Assembly (NCBI RefSeq): GCF_000215955.2
Contig: NZ_AFNV02000007.1
Span: 84,770 to 148,769, forward strand
DNA: 64,000 nucleotides
Direction of reading: 5' to 3'
DNA from: Salinisphaera shabanensis E1L3A
GTDB lineage: Bacteria > Pseudomonadota > Gammaproteobacteria > Nevskiales > Salinisphaeraceae
The translations under genes and the position numbers were made by a program. Under the pieces are notes generated by a model. The model was not told the origin of the DNA and searched no databases. It saw only the letters and a list, made by a program, of their open reading frames with translations. Each line of letters begins with the position of its first letter. The stretch's first letter is position 1. Shown piece after piece: positions 18,597 to 29,340 of this stretch.

Positions 18597-19604
18597 TTAC
18601 AACGAGCGCGCCTCGTCGGCGATATCGATCACGATCTTGCCGACGGCCGCGCCCGCTTCCAGATGCGAATGCGCAGCTGCTACATCGCCGAGCGTGAAGC
18701 GGCGATCGTCGAGCAAAGGCTTGAGCTGATCGGTCGCGGCAAGTGCCGCGGCCTTGGTCAGAATCTCACCGTGGTGCTGGGGGTGCACGCCATGCAGCAT
18801 GCTGGTGAGCATGAAGATGGTATGCAGCGTGAGGCTCTTGGTATGCATGGGCGTGAGGTCGGCCTCGTACTGCGACACGATGGTCGCGACCTGGCCGTTG
18901 ACTCGCGCGCCCGCAAACGAGGTGGCGATATCCGAGCCGCCGGTGGCATCGAAGACCACATCGAAGCCGCGGCCTGCGGTCAGGCGATCGACATAGTCTT
19001 CGACGCTTTCCTCACGATAACTGATGGTCTCGTCGGCGCCCATGCGGCGCGCGATATCAGCTTTGGCCGCTGAGGAAATCGTTGCGGCCACACGTGCGCC
19101 CTGCGCCTTGGCCAGCTGAATGGCGATATGACCCACGCCACCGGCGCCGCCGTGGATGAGCACATGATCCCCGGGCGCGATGCGGGTGCGATCGACCATC
19201 GCTTCCCAGGCGGTGATGGTCACCAGCGGCAGGGCCGCAGTTTCGCGCCAATCCAGCGCATCCGGCTTGAACGCCATGAAGGCGGCATCGACCGCGATAT
19301 ATTCGCCATAAGCACCGCCGCGCCCGCGCAGTCCGCCGGCACAGCCATAAACGGCATCGCCAGCCTTGAAGCGGGTGACGCCTTCGCCGACCGCCTCGAC
19401 TATGCCGGCCACATCGCAGCCGAGCACGCCGGGCAGTTCCGGCGCGATCGGCGGGCCTGCGGCGCGCAGCTTCGTATCGACCGGGTTCACGCTGGAGGCG
19501 ATCTGACGTACCAGCAACTGGCCCGCGCCCGGCGTGGGTGTATCGATCTCGGCGGACTCGAATACATCGGGCGCGCCGAATTCGCGAATGAGCTGGACCT
19601 GCAT
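18597..19604 (-). CDS. Quinone oxidoreductase / zinc-type alcohol dehydrogenase family protein
   Basis: This NADPH-dependent medium-chain reductase has 335 residues. The GroES-like half begins with SSVNPVDTKLRAAG and GVLGCDVAGIV; the Rossmann half contains HGGAGGVGHIAIQLAK near residue 150, the nucleotide-binding glycine motif. The zinc-binding cysteine cluster is absent, as in quinone reductases of the QOR/ZADH2 type. The likely role is reduction of quinones or enones under electrophile stress. A perfect 18-base palindrome lies 24 bases before the start and could bind a TetR- or MarR-type repressor. The gene is convergent with the DUF1127 gene. Confidence 0.85.
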   Translation of the reverse strand: MQVQLIREFGAPDVFESAEIDTPTPGAGQLLVRQIASSVNPVDTKLRAAGPPIAPELPGVLGCDVAGIVEAVGEGVTRFKAGDAVYGCAGGLRGRGGAYGEYIAVDAAFMAFKPDALDWRETAALPLVTITAWEAMVDRTRIAPGDHVLIHGGAGGVGHIAIQLAKAQGARVAATISSAAKADIARRMGADETISYREESVEDYVDRLTAGRGFDVVFDATGGSDIATSFAGARVNGQVATIVSQYEADLTPMHTKSLTLHTIFMLTSMLHGVHPQHHGEILTKAAALAATDQLKPLLDDRRFTLGDVAAAHSHLEAGAAVGKIVIDIADEARSL

Positions 19605-19628
19605 ATTAGGCTCCTGAAAGCGTTTGAT

Positions 19629-19646
19629 TCATTGACGGGTCAATGA
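19629..19646. promoter_or_regulatory. Palindromic operator before the oxidoreductase gene
   Basis: TCATTGAC-GG-GTCAATGA is a perfect inverted repeat of 8-base arms. It lies within the region where the minus-strand promoter of the oxidoreductase gene must be, and 78 bases before dcd. The size and symmetry fit a homodimeric repressor. Confidence 0.55.
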
Positions 19647-19724
19647 TACGCGATCAGGGCAGCTGGCTCAGCCCGGGCGTAGGCCCTAAACTGCGCGCTT
19701 TGCCCGCCGCGCAGAGTCGAGTCG

Positions 19725-20291
19725 ATGAGTATCAAATCCGATAAATGGATCCGCCGCATGGCGGCCGAACAGGGCATGATCGAGCCGTTCGAGCCCGGCC
19801 AGGTGAAGGAAAATGAGACGGGGCGAATCGTGTCCTACGGTGTATCGAGCTATGGCTACGACGTGCGCTGCTCGCCGCATTTCAAGATATTCACCAACAT
19901 CAATACGGCGGTGGTGGATCCGAAAGCGTTCGATGAAAAGAGCTTTCAGGATTTCGAAGGCGACACCTGCATCATCCCGCCCAATTCCTTCGCGCTGGCC
20001 TCGACGGTAGAGTACTTCCGCATTCCGCGCAGCGTACTCACCATTTGCCTGGGCAAGTCGACCTACGCGCGCTGCGGCATCATCGTCAACGTCACGCCGC
20101 TGGAGCCGGAGTGGGAAGGCCACGTGACACTGGAGTTTTCCAACACGACGACCTTGCCGGCCAAGATCTACGCCAATGAAGGCGTCGCCCAGATGCTGTT
20201 TCTGGAATCGGACGAAATTTGCGAAACGTCCTACAAGGATCGGGGCGGCAAGTATCAGGGCCAGCGCGGGGTCACGTTGCCGCGCACCTAG
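19725..20291 (+). CDS. dcd: dCTP deaminase
   Basis: The enzyme deaminates dCTP to dUTP, feeding thymidylate synthesis. The 188-residue product matches the family length and carries the signatures SYGYDVRC near residue 42, the catalytic region [23 protein letters not shown] (Arg and Glu of the active site near 115-138), and the C-terminal lid [13 protein letters not shown]. The stop codon shares the bases CTAG with the stop of the convergent DUF3108 gene. Confidence 0.97.
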   Translation: MSIKSDKWIRRMAAEQGMIEPFEPGQVKENETGRIVSYGVSSYGYDVRCSPHFKIFTNINTAVVDPKAFDEKSFQDFEGDTCIIPPNSFALASTVEYFRIPRSVLTICLGKSTYARCGIIVNVTPLEPEWEGHVTLEFSNTTTLPAKIYANEGVAQMLFLESDEICETSYKDRGGKYQGQRGVTLPRT

Positions 20292-21049
20292 CGATCGAGC
20301 GCGGTGATCTGCATACGGAAAACGCCGGTCTTGGGTTTTTCGTGTTCGACCTGGATCGGTATCCAGTCGGCATCGGGGGCCAGCCAGAAGCGCAGACCGC
20401 GCTTGGGGTCGTCTATGCGCTCGATCTTGACCGTGTCGTAGCGTCCGGCGGGTGTTTTGATGCGACCGCCGTCGCTGGCACGCAGGCGATAGGTCTTTTG
20501 TTTCTTTTCATCGATCAGGACGAAATCGCGTTCGCCCGCGGCGTCGGGCTGGGGGTGTTCGGCCACCCAGCGGCGCGCCGCAATCTGGATCGATAACGGA
20601 TCGAATGCGCTTTCGCCGAGGGTCAGGTTTTTCGTGGCGCCGGCTTCGCTGCGATATACGACCTCGTGGCTTGCCCAGTCGAACTCTAGGCTATAGCTGT
20701 CGTCGGTATTGCCTTCCATATGGTGCGCAAAGCGCTGCGGTCGTACCACGCCATTTTCGATACAGAATCGGCTTTCGTCGATCACCTGGCCAACGAAGAC
20801 ACGCACGATGGCGTTCGGATTGGCTTCGCCGCGGAATACGTAGCAGTTGTCGGCGCCCTCGCGGGACAGCGAAAAGCGGGTGGTGCCAAGCGTTACTGCG
20901 CCCCGTTTCACCTTGAACTGGGCATCGAAGGTTTGCATCACATCGGCTCCGGCGATGGGGGAATCCAGCATGGCAACGAGCAGCAGGCACAGCGCGCCGT
21001 ATCGTTTACAGCGGCGGTCATGAAAGCGCCAGCCGGTCGTATTCGTCAT
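20288..21049 (-). CDS. DUF3108 domain protein, exported
   Basis: The 253-residue product has a basic start, a hydrophobic segment [12 protein letters not shown] near residue 20-32 followed by DSPIAGAD as a likely cleavage region, and a DUF3108 domain from about residue 40. Typical marks are [21 protein letters not shown] and the late [20 protein letters not shown]. The family is a periplasmic beta-rich protein often next to purN/purM, as here. The start is uncertain: the ATG used overlaps purN by 32 bases, and a second one lies 24 bases upstream. Function is unknown. Confidence 0.75.
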   Translation of the reverse strand: MTNTTGWRFHDRRCKRYGALCLLLVAMLDSPIAGADVMQTFDAQFKVKRGAVTLGTTRFSLSREGADNCYVFRGEANPNAIVRVFVGQVIDESRFCIENGVVRPQRFAHHMEGNTDDSYSLEFDWASHEVVYRSEAGATKNLTLGESAFDPLSIQIAARRWVAEHPQPDAAGERDFVLIDEKKQKTYRLRASDGGRIKTPAGRYDTVKIERIDDPKRGLRFWLAPDADWIPIQVEHEKPKTGVFRMQITALDR

Positions 21050-21710
21050 GCGGGCAGCGATCCTGTAAGCCATGGTCACGCCATACCACGCCATCCTTGA
21101 AATACACGCGGCCGGCGACCAGTTCTGCAAGCGCGGCCGGGTAAAGACGTTGTTCGACCTCGACCATCACGCGATCGGCCAGCGTATCCGGCGTATCGTC
21201 TGATTCGATCGCGATACTGCCCTGACGGATAAGCGGCCCGTCGTCCAGGTCGGGGGTAACGAAATGCACGCTCGCGCCGTGGCGCGCGTCGCCATTCGAC
21301 AGTGCGCGTTCGTGCGTGTTCAGCCCTTTATAGAGCGGCAGCAGCGAAGGATGAATATTGATCAGTTTCGCTTCGAAGCGTTCGACGAAGGCCTGGCTCA
21401 ATATGCGCATGAAGCCAGCGAGCACCACCCAGTCCGGACGGGCAGCGGCAATACGGGCAGCCAGCGCGCGATCGAAATCCTCGCGATGATTGAAACCGCG
21501 CGGTTCGATACAGACACAGTTGAGGCCGGCCAGACGTGCGATCTGCATGCCCGGCGCGTCGGCGCGGTTGCTGATCACCAGCGCGATCTCGGCAGCGAGC
21601 TCACCGGCTTCAATTGCCTGAATGATCGCTTGCAGATTGCGCCCGCGCCCGGAAATGACCACTACCAGGCGAGCCTTTTCGCTCGTGCTGTCGGGGCGGG
21701 CGATACTCAA
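21018..21710 (-). CDS. purN: Phosphoribosylglycinamide formyltransferase
   Basis: The enzyme transfers a formyl group from 10-formyl-tetrahydrofolate to GAR, the third step of purine synthesis. The 230-residue product shows [15 protein letters not shown] near residue 15-29, the catalytic [13 protein letters not shown] near 117 with the Asn and His, and DDGPLIRQG near 157 with the Asp. The start is probably TTG, overlapping the purM stop as TTGA; no ATG or GTG lies between it and the first strand. Most homologues read GRGSN or GNGSN where this one has GRGRN. Confidence 0.93.
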   Translation of the reverse strand: MSIARPDSTSEKARLVVVISGRGRNLQAIIQAIEAGELAAEIALVISNRADAPGMQIARLAGLNCVCIEPRGFNHREDFDRALAARIAAARPDWVVLAGFMRILSQAFVERFEAKLINIHPSLLPLYKGLNTHERALSNGDARHGASVHFVTPDLDDGPLIRQGSIAIESDDTPDTLADRVMVEVEQRLYPAALAELVAGRVYFKDGVVWRDHGLQDRCPHDEYDRLALS

Positions 21711-22750
21711 ACCAGGCGAACGGCGTCGTCTTCGGCGTTTTCGCGCGCGTGGATGCGCCCGAGTTCGAAAACCTGCTCGCCCGCCCCGGTGAGTACATCG
21801 ATGGCCTGGGCGACCTGGTCGGCTGGCACCACGACGCAGTAGCCGATACCGCAGTTGAAGGTGCGATCCATCTCCGCTTCGCTGACATTGCCTGCATCGG
21901 CGAGCCAGTCGAAGACCGGCGGGCGCGTCCAGGCGCTGCGTTCGATGGTGGCGGCCAGATGGTCGGGAATCACGCGCGCGAAATTCTCGGCCAGACCGCC
22001 GCCAGTGATATGCGCCATGGCCTGCACGTCGACCTGCGCAAGCAACGCCTGAATCGCTTTTACATAAATACGAGTCGGCGCGAGCAGCGCATCGGCCAGG
22101 CTTTGGTCGCCGAGACGGGTTTCCAGTGTCGCCCCGGCCACATCCAGAATACGGCGTACCAGCGAATAGCCGTTGGAATGCGCGCCGGAAGAGGCCAGCC
22201 CAAGCACGACGCTACCTTCGCTCAGGCGACTGCCGTCGATACGGGCATCGTATTCGACCACGCCCACACAGAAGCCGGCCAGATCGAAATCACCGCTGGC
22301 ATACATGCCGGGCATTTCGGCTGTTTCGCCGCCGATGAGCGACGCGCCTGCCTGGCGACAGCCTTCGGCGATGCTCTTGATGACCGGCGCGGCAACGGCG
22401 GCGTCGAGATGGGCCGTGGCGTAGTAGTCGAGAAAGAACAACGGTTCCGCGCCGGTCACCAGCACATCGTTTACACACATGGCGACCAGATCGATACCGA
22501 TACCGTCAAAACGGTGTGCATCGATCGCAAGGCGCAGCTTCGTGCCCACGCCATCGGTGCCGGAGACGAGCACCGGGCGCCGATAGCGGTCGACCGGCAG
22601 CTCGAACAGGCCGCCGAAACCGCCCAGTCCGCCGATCACTTCGGGCCGGCGGGTGGCCTCGACCGGGCCGCGTATTTCGTCGACCAGACGATTGCCGGCA
22701 TCGATATCCACGCCGGCGTCGGCATAAGTCAGAGAAGGGCGTTGGCTCAC
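21707..22750 (-). CDS. purM: Phosphoribosylformylglycinamidine cyclo-ligase
   Basis: This is the AIR synthetase, which closes the imidazole ring in purine synthesis with ATP. The 347-residue product begins with [18 protein letters not shown] and carries [11 protein letters not shown] near residue 62, the hydrophobic [18 protein letters not shown] near 95, and [13 protein letters not shown] near 250. It is first in the purM-purN-DUF3108 transcript and divergent from perM across 366 bases. Confidence 0.97.
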   Translation of the reverse strand: MSQRPSLTYADAGVDIDAGNRLVDEIRGPVEATRRPEVIGGLGGFGGLFELPVDRYRRPVLVSGTDGVGTKLRLAIDAHRFDGIGIDLVAMCVNDVLVTGAEPLFFLDYYATAHLDAAVAAPVIKSIAEGCRQAGASLIGGETAEMPGMYASGDFDLAGFCVGVVEYDARIDGSRLSEGSVVLGLASSGAHSNGYSLVRRILDVAGATLETRLGDQSLADALLAPTRIYVKAIQALLAQVDVQAMAHITGGGLAENFARVIPDHLAATIERSAWTRPPVFDWLADAGNVSEAEMDRTFNCGIGYCVVVPADQVAQAIDVLTGAGEQVFELGRIHARENAEDDAVRLV

Positions 22751-23116
22751 GTGGAATCGCTCACGGTTGAAAGAGATTGAGCCCGTCGGGCCGGGCAGCG
22801 CATGTTATTGTAACGCGGGTATCCAGCCCTGTTGCCAGCGGTGTGGGTCGTATCGATTATTACTGTTTTGCGCAACGTGGCCGGCATACGAACCGGGTGT
22901 CTCTGTACGGGCCGTGGCTGCCGTGTCGCGACCACGCGCATCGTGTCATCGGGCGCTGGGATTTTCAGGGTTGAGGGGCCGTTATCGTCGTTTTCATGCC
23001 GAGGTATTCGTGCAACACCACAGGAGTCAGGATCGCGGCGCGCGCGCCCGCATTTTCATGTGCCGCGCCGGTAGCGTGAATGGCATATCGATGAATCGAT
23101 CGACCGGATACCCGTC
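22751..23116. other. Intergenic region between purM and perM
   Basis: The 366 bases hold short open frames on the plus strand, but none has a ribosome site, codon bias or family resemblance, so I call no gene. TTGCCA at 22832-22837, a 17-base spacer and GATTAT at 22855-22860 make a fair sigma-70 promoter toward perM, leaving a leader of about 250 bases. Relatives sometimes carry a DUF2066 gene here; I see no trace of it. Confidence 0.4.
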
Positions 23117-24169
23117 ATGGTGAAAAGCCAGCGCAATGTCGCGATTGGCGTGTTCGCGTTCGTCGTCTTCACGATCTGGCTGCTGGGCTCGATCCTCACG
23201 CCGTTTCTCATCGGCGCCGGCCTGGCGTATGTCTGCGATCCCATCGTCGATCGGCTCGAACGGATGCGCATGTCGCGCACCGGCGGGGTCGTGGTGGTTT
23301 TTGCCGTAGTTACAGTGGTGCTGTCTCTTCTGATGTTGCTGCTGTTGCCGCCACTGCAAAAGCAGCTCAATACGCTGGTACAGAACCTGCCGCGCTATTT
23401 GGACTGGATTCAGCAGACGACCGCGCCGTATCTCGGTTCGTTCGGGCGTAATGGCCAGTCGCTCGACGTGGAGTCGATCAAGACCCTGATTGCCGACAAC
23501 TGGGGCACCGCGGGCGGCTTTGCTTCTACAGTCGCCAAGAAAGCGTTTTCTTCGGGTACCGCGCTCATGGCGATCGCCATGAACCTGCTGCTCATCCCGG
23601 TGATCATGTTCTATCTGCTGCGCGACTGGGACCACATGGTCGCCTGGATCAAGTCGCAGTTGCCGCGCCGCTATGTCGGCACGATCACCGAACTCGCCGA
23701 GGAAACCGACCAGGTATTGGGCCAGTTCATCCGTGGCCAGCTTCTGGTGATGACCGTGCTCGGCTCGATTTATATCGTCGGTCTGTGGCTGGCGGGCCTC
23801 GATCTGGCGCTGGTGATCGGTCTGGGCGCGGGGCTGGTGAGCTTCGTGCCTTATGTTGGCGTAATCAGCGGCTTGCTGGTATCGAGCATTGCGATGCTCG
23901 TACAGACCGGCGACCCGTTCCAGCTGGTCTGGGTTTTCATCGTCTTCGGTATCGGTCAGGTGCTCGAACAGGTGATTCTGCAGCCGCTGCTGCTGGGTGA
24001 TGCCATCGGCCTGCATCCGGTGTGGGTCATTTTCGCGGTACTGGCCGGCGGTCAGATCCTGGGCTTCGTCGGTGTGCTCATTGCCTTGCCGGTGGCCGCG
24101 GCCGTGGCTGTGATCGTGCGCTACGGTGGTCGACAATGGCGCTCCAGCCGAGCCTATCTCGACCATTGA
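23117..24169 (+). CDS. perM: AI-2E family transporter (PerM-like)
   Basis: This is a polytopic inner-membrane protein of 350 residues with about eight helices: a first pair at residues 8-45, another near 65-80, and the rest after residue 150. The family mark SGTALMAIAMNLLLIPVIMFYLLRDWD lies near 150-176, and the conserved segment FGIGQVLEQVILQPLLLGDAIGLHPVW near 275-302. Members export autoinducer-2 or act as permeases or antiporters; the substrate cannot be told here. The gene is followed 28 bases later by hda, the usual order in gammaproteobacteria. Confidence 0.85.
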   Translation: MVKSQRNVAIGVFAFVVFTIWLLGSILTPFLIGAGLAYVCDPIVDRLERMRMSRTGGVVVVFAVVTVVLSLLMLLLLPPLQKQLNTLVQNLPRYLDWIQQTTAPYLGSFGRNGQSLDVESIKTLIADNWGTAGGFASTVAKKAFSSGTALMAIAMNLLLIPVIMFYLLRDWDHMVAWIKSQLPRRYVGTITELAEETDQVLGQFIRGQLLVMTVLGSIYIVGLWLAGLDLALVIGLGAGLVSFVPYVGVISGLLVSSIAMLVQTGDPFQLVWVFIVFGIGQVLEQVILQPLLLGDAIGLHPVWVIFAVLAGGQILGFVGVLIALPVAAAVAVIVRYGGRQWRSSRAYLDH

Positions 24170-24197
24170 TGTCTGTGTGTTCGACGAGGTCGCGATA

Positions 24198-24885
24198 ATG
24201 GCGACACAGCTCATTCTGGGGGTTCAGCTGCCGCAGAGCGCGACGCTCGACGCATTCGTGGGCGAAACGAATGCGCCCGTACGCGCAGCCGTGACCCAGA
24301 TTGCCGATGGCCGCAGCGAGCGCCTGTTCGTGCACGGCCCCGAAGCCAGCGGCAAGACGCATTTGCTCCAGGCGGTGTGTCGTGCAGCCGGCGATGCCGG
24401 CGATCGCAGTGTCTATGTGCCGCTGGATCAGGTCGCCGATCAAGCCGAGTCGCTACTGGCCGGGTTACAGGATATGGACTGTGTCTGTATCGACGATGTA
24501 GCGGCGATCGCAGGCGACCGCGACGCTGAAATCGCGCTATTGAGTCTCACCGACGGACTGCGCGCGCGCGGCGGACGTTTGCTGGCAGCCGATCGACAGC
24601 CGCCGGCGGAACTGGGTCTGGCGCTACCCCGATCTGGCCAGCCGACTGGTCTGGGGCGGGGTGATCGCGACCACCGAACTCGATGATGCCGACAAGCATG
24701 CATTGCTCGTCGAGCGTGCCGCCCAGCGCGGTATGGAAATGCCCGATGCGACAGCCCGCTGGCTGCTGCGCCACGGCGAGCGCGACGTGCCGGCACTGAT
24801 GCGCGCACTCGATACGCTGGATCACGCCTCACTGGCTGCCCATCGACGGCTGACCATTCCGTTCGTCAAACAGATTCTGGGCTGA
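24198..24885 (+). CDS. hda: DnaA-homologue Hda, interrupted by a one-base frameshift
   Basis: Hda acts with the DNA-loaded beta clamp to make DnaA hydrolyse its ATP, preventing re-initiation. The start MATQLILGVQLP fits the clamp-binding N-terminus (QLxL type). The AAA+ core has a Walker A motif GPEASGKTHLLQ near residue 47 and a Walker B motif CVCIDDVAAI near 99. The frame breaks at the CCCC run at 24627-24630: removing one C joins LALP to DLASRLVWGGVIATTELDD and the rest of lid and sensor II, ending in a 228-residue protein of normal length. An extra C in a homopolymer suggests a sequencing error. Confidence 0.85.
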
Positions 24886-24909
24886 TTTCCTGTGGGCCGT
24901 TTTGCGGCC

Positions 24910-25259
24910 TTAAGAGCGTGTCGCTTCGCGTTCGCGCGCATCCCATTTGGCGAACACCACGGTGCCCACGAACATCGCGATACTGGCGCCCAGGCACAGG
25001 TCCACGGCCAGAGTGGCGACGCCGGAAATATATTCGACCATCGCATAGGCCATATAGAACAGGGCGGCCATTGAGGCCCAGGCCGCGGTATAAATGCGTG
25101 CACGCGCCAGCCCGTTGAGCGAGGCCAGTAGGGGCAGGCTGAAGATCCCTGCCAGTAGTAGCCGCTCGGTGGTATGAACGCCGGCAATCCAGAACAGGCT
25201 CACGATCAGCGCAATATTGGAAATTACGGCGAGTAGCAGGGCATAACGAGACCAGCGCA

Positions 25260-25260
<1 letters not shown>
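24910..25260 (-). CDS. DUF2069 membrane protein
   Basis: This is a small inner-membrane protein of 116 residues with four hydrophobic helices at about 5-24, 33-50, 60-80 and 84-103. The segment YFMAYAMVE-like (FYMAYAMVEYISG) in helix 3 and the overall layout match DUF2069, a family commonly found beside wrbA and arsC. Its ATG overlaps the wrbA stop by one base, implying coupled translation. Function is unknown. Confidence 0.8.
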
Positions 25261-26239
<979 letters not shown>

Positions 26240-26311
26240 GACGGCGACGGGGTTGGAATGGGCGGCTCATCCTGCGACGCGTGCGCCAACAACGCAACGC
26301 CGGGCTTGCGA

Positions 26312-26932
26312 TCAGCGGGCGTACCAGCGTGCCTGCAAGGCGCTTGCGACCCGCGATGGGTACCAGTACTGGCCGAGGCTGCCGTTATAGCGGGCCAGGG
26401 CGCGGGTGAGATCGCCGTTTTCCTTGTCGAGATAGAACGCCAGAATCGTGCAGCCGTAGCGCAGATTGGTGCGCATATCGAAGAGATTGTCGTCGGGCCG
26501 CCCGATTTCGTCGATCCAGAACGGCATGATCTGCATGAGCCCGATTGCGCCTGCCGACGATACCGCAAAACGCTGGAAAGCAGATTCCACCTGGATTAAC
26601 GACAGCACCACCTGCGGGTCCAACCCGGCGCGCGTCGACTCGGCGTGTACGGTCTTGAGCAGAGCCATGCGCCGGCCGACATCCGGCATGAGACGTTCCA
26701 GGCGGGTCGACATGTCGAGCAACCAGACTTCGGCTTCGAAACGATTCGAGAACGTGGCCGACTCGTGTACGGCGCTCATCAACGCCCGGCGCAGAGCCGG
26801 ATCCACCGCTTCAGGTTGGGCTGCAGCGCCGTGCGCGGGGGAGCCCACGAACATTGCGGCCCAGACTACGCTGGGCAACAGCACCCGTACGAGCCACGCG
26901 ACCGCGCGCGCTAGCGAATACGTCTCGGACAA
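26312..26932 (-). CDS. Lytic transglycosylase, SLT domain
   Basis: This is a periplasmic murein lytic transglycosylase of 206 residues. The N-terminus has a hydrophobic segment (residues 9-34) ending near AHG. The SLT domain starts at about 95; VVLSLIQVESAFQRFAVSSA contains the catalytic Glu, followed by GAIGLMQIMPFW, the NLFDMRTNLRYGC loop, and ALARYNGSLG near 185. The length fits small stand-alone transglycosylases of the EmtA/MltE-like or Slt-fold type. It stands alone between arsC and proS. Confidence 0.85.
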   Translation of the reverse strand: MSETYSLARAVAWLVRVLLPSVVWAAMFVGSPAHGAAAQPEAVDPALRRALMSAVHESATFSNRFEAEVWLLDMSTRLERLMPDVGRRMALLKTVHAESTRAGLDPQVVLSLIQVESAFQRFAVSSAGAIGLMQIMPFWIDEIGRPDDNLFDMRTNLRYGCTILAFYLDKENGDLTRALARYNGSLGQYWYPSRVASALQARWYAR

Positions 26933-27039
26933 AGTCTGATTCCCCCGTCGGCCTGGCTCGTTTTTCCATACGCGCCGCGTGCACCGATGCCGCGTGAACG
27001 AACGCGCTGATCGTAGGCGATCCTCGACGTTATCGGCGC

Positions 27040-28740
27040 CTAGCGGCCCAACTTTTGCCGCAAGGCTTCAAGGCTGTATTCGATCTGGCTGTTGTCACTG
27101 TCGCGGCGGCCCTTGTATTCGAGCGTACCCGCCTCGAGCCCGCGATCGGAGATGACCACGCGATGCGGAATGCCGATGAGCTCGGCATCCGCGAACATCG
27201 GTCCGGGACGCAGGCCGCGATCGTCGAGGGCGACATCGATGCCGGCATTGCGGCATTCGGCATACAGGTTGTCGCAGGCCTTGCGCACTGCAGCGGATTT
27301 GTCGGCCTTGATGGGAATGATGACCAGCTCGAACGGCGCGATCGCCGTCGGCCAGCAGATGCCGGCATCGTCGAAGCACTGCTCGATCGCGGCGGCGACG
27401 ATACGGGATACGCCAAAGCCGTAGCAGCCCATCTGCGGTGTGATCGACTTGCCGTTTTCGTCCAGCACGCTCAGCTCGAGCGCGCGGCTGTACTTGTCGC
27501 CCAGTTGGAATACGTGGCCGACTTCGATGCCGCGCAGAATCGATAGCGGCGAGCCGTCCGGGCTCGGGTCGCCGGCGACCACGTTGCGCAGGTCGGCAAA
27601 CTCGGGCTCTATCGCGTCGCGGCCCCAGTTGAAGTTCACGAAGTGGGCACCGTCATAGTTCGCGCCCACGGCCATGTCTGCAGCGTTCTGCACGGCGTAA
27701 TCGGCAATCACGCGCACGTTGACGTTCACCGGGCCGAGCGAGCCAGGGCCGGCACCGAAATGTTCGCGGATGACGGATTCTTCGGCGAATTGCAGTGGCG
27801 TGGCGATGCCGTCGATGCCTTCGGCCTTGATTTCGTTGAGGCTGTGATCGCCGCGCAGCACCAGGAGCACCGGCTTGTCGTCGTCGCCCATGACCACGAT
27901 CGCCTTGGCGGTGGTTTCGGCCGGCAGATCGAGTGCGGCGCACAAATCGGCGATGGTGGCCACGCCGGGGGTATCCACCTTGCGCAATTCGCCGCCCGGG
28001 GCCGGGCGCGGTGTCTCGCTGGCCATGGTGAGGGCCGCTTCGACGTTGGCCGCGTAACGGCCGTTCTCGGCGACCGCCAGTTCGTCTTCACCGGTCTGTG
28101 CGAGCACATGAAACTCTTCGGATTTGGCGCCACCAATCGCACCGGAGTCCGCTGCGACCACGCGATAATCCAGCCCGATGCGATCGAGAATACGTGCATA
28201 GGCCGCGCGCATGACGTGGTATTCGCGGTCCAGGTCCGCGTCGTCCATATGGAAGGAGTAGGCGTCCTTCATGATGAATTCGCGTGCGCGCATCAGGCCG
28301 AAGCGCGGCCGGATCTCGTCGCGGAATTTTGTCTGGATCTGGTAGAAATTGACCGGCAGCTGTTTGTAGCTGCTGATATCGCGCTTGGCGTAGTCGGTGA
28401 TGACTTCTTCGTGCGTGGGCCCGAAGCAGTATTGGCGTTCCGCGCGATCGGTCATGCGCAGCATGAGATCGCCCATGGCGTCCCAGCGTCCGCTTTGTTG
28501 CCAGAGTTCGGCCGGCTGTACGGCCGGCATGAGCACTTCGAGTGCGCCGGCCGCGTCCATTTCCTCGCGCACGATGTTTTCCACCTTGCGCAAGACCCGA
28601 ATGCCCAGCGGCGTCCAGGTATACAGGCCGGCGCCGAGTTTGCGGATCATGCCGGCACGCAGCATCAGCTGGTGCGACACGATTTCGGCATCGGCCGGGG
28701 TTTCCTTGGTGGTGGACAGGGCGAAAGCGGATAGACGCAT
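27040..28740 (-). CDS. proS: Prolyl-tRNA synthetase
   Basis: The enzyme charges tRNA-Pro. The 566-residue protein is the bacterial type: class II motif 1 near residue 50, motif 2 in [21 protein letters not shown] near 137-157, an inserted editing (INS) domain at about 225-400, motif 3 in [13 protein letters not shown] ([16 protein letters not shown]) near 445, and a C-terminal anticodon-binding domain. The editing domain should clear mischarged alanine. The gene is monocistronic. Confidence 0.97.
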   Translation of the reverse strand: MRLSAFALSTTKETPADAEIVSHQLMLRAGMIRKLGAGLYTWTPLGIRVLRKVENIVREEMDAAGALEVLMPAVQPAELWQQSGRWDAMGDLMLRMTDRAERQYCFGPTHEEVITDYAKRDISSYKQLPVNFYQIQTKFRDEIRPRFGLMRAREFIMKDAYSFHMDDADLDREYHVMRAAYARILDRIGLDYRVVAADSGAIGGAKSEEFHVLAQTGEDELAVAENGRYAANVEAALTMASETPRPAPGGELRKVDTPGVATIADLCAALDLPAETTAKAIVVMGDDDKPVLLVLRGDHSLNEIKAEGIDGIATPLQFAEESVIREHFGAGPGSLGPVNVNVRVIADYAVQNAADMAVGANYDGAHFVNFNWGRDAIEPEFADLRNVVAGDPSPDGSPLSILRGIEVGHVFQLGDKYSRALELSVLDENGKSITPQMGCYGFGVSRIVAAAIEQCFDDAGICWPTAIAPFELVIIPIKADKSAAVRKACDNLYAECRNAGIDVALDDRGLRPGPMFADAELIGIPHRVVISDRGLEAGTLEYKGRRDSDNSQIEYSLEALRQKLGR

Positions 28741-28844
28741 GGGCAGGGCCGGTCGGGTCGGTGAACGAATCAGCCCGCGATTCTACAAAAAAGCGCGGCG
28801 GGTGACCGAAAGCCTTGAAGATCGCTGTGCTTTCGCGCCGACGC

Positions 28845-29255
28845 TCAGTCCAGAATGGTGAGCACGCGCTCGCGCATGGTGTCGTCTTCACGCTGCCACG
28901 CGCGCATCTCGAGCACCCCTTTGATATTGAGCGAAATAATCAGATACAGCGCTTCCGGGTAACCCAGGCCCGCCAGGTCATGCACGGAAGGCCCGGGCGG
29001 TGCGCTGGGGTGCGAATGATAGATCGCCAGCATTCCCTCGCCACGCTCGCGCATGTTCCTGAGTGCGGCGACCTGGCCTGCCGGATCCATTTCGAAGCGC
29101 CGCGCGGGCTCAGCCGCCACGTTGGCCACCGGGTAGATGTCGTAAGGCACGCCGTCGCGTTGGCTCAGAAAACCGCAGACTTCGACGTCCGGCTGTTTTT
29201 GTGCTTCGAAAAGCAAGCGGGTGGCCAGCATCCGACTCATTTTTACAGGGGTCAC
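28845..29255 (-). CDS. JAMM/MPN metalloprotease-like protein
   Basis: The product of about 136 residues is a Mov34/MPN/PAD-1 (JAMM) domain. The zinc site is complete: Glu in VEVCGFLS, the HxH pair in YHSHPSAPPGPSVHDL, then Ser and Asp. Such proteins cut isopeptide or C-terminal bonds, in bacteria often of sulfur-carrier ubiquitin-like proteins. No ThiS/MoaD-like or E1-like gene is adjacent. I chose a GTG start preceded by AAGGA at seven bases; the next ATG is 15 bases further in and has no clear ribosome site. A long upstream open extension looks non-coding. Confidence 0.8.
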   Translation of the reverse strand: MTPVKMSRMLATRLLFEAQKQPDVEVCGFLSQRDGVPYDIYPVANVAAEPARRFEMDPAGQVAALRNMRERGEGMLAIYHSHPSAPPGPSVHDLAGLGYPEALYLIISLNIKGVLEMRAWQREDDTMRERVLTILD

Positions 29256-29340
29256 GCCTAATTCCTTATTAAATCGACGCGCATGATAGCGCCCGCATCC
29301 TATCGGCACGAGAGACGGCGCGCGGGCGCGCGAGCTCAAG

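Noticed and set aside
22767..23123. Short plus-strand frames between purM and perM
   Set aside because: No ribosome site and mixed, Cys/Arg-rich composition unlike neighbours. No known family.
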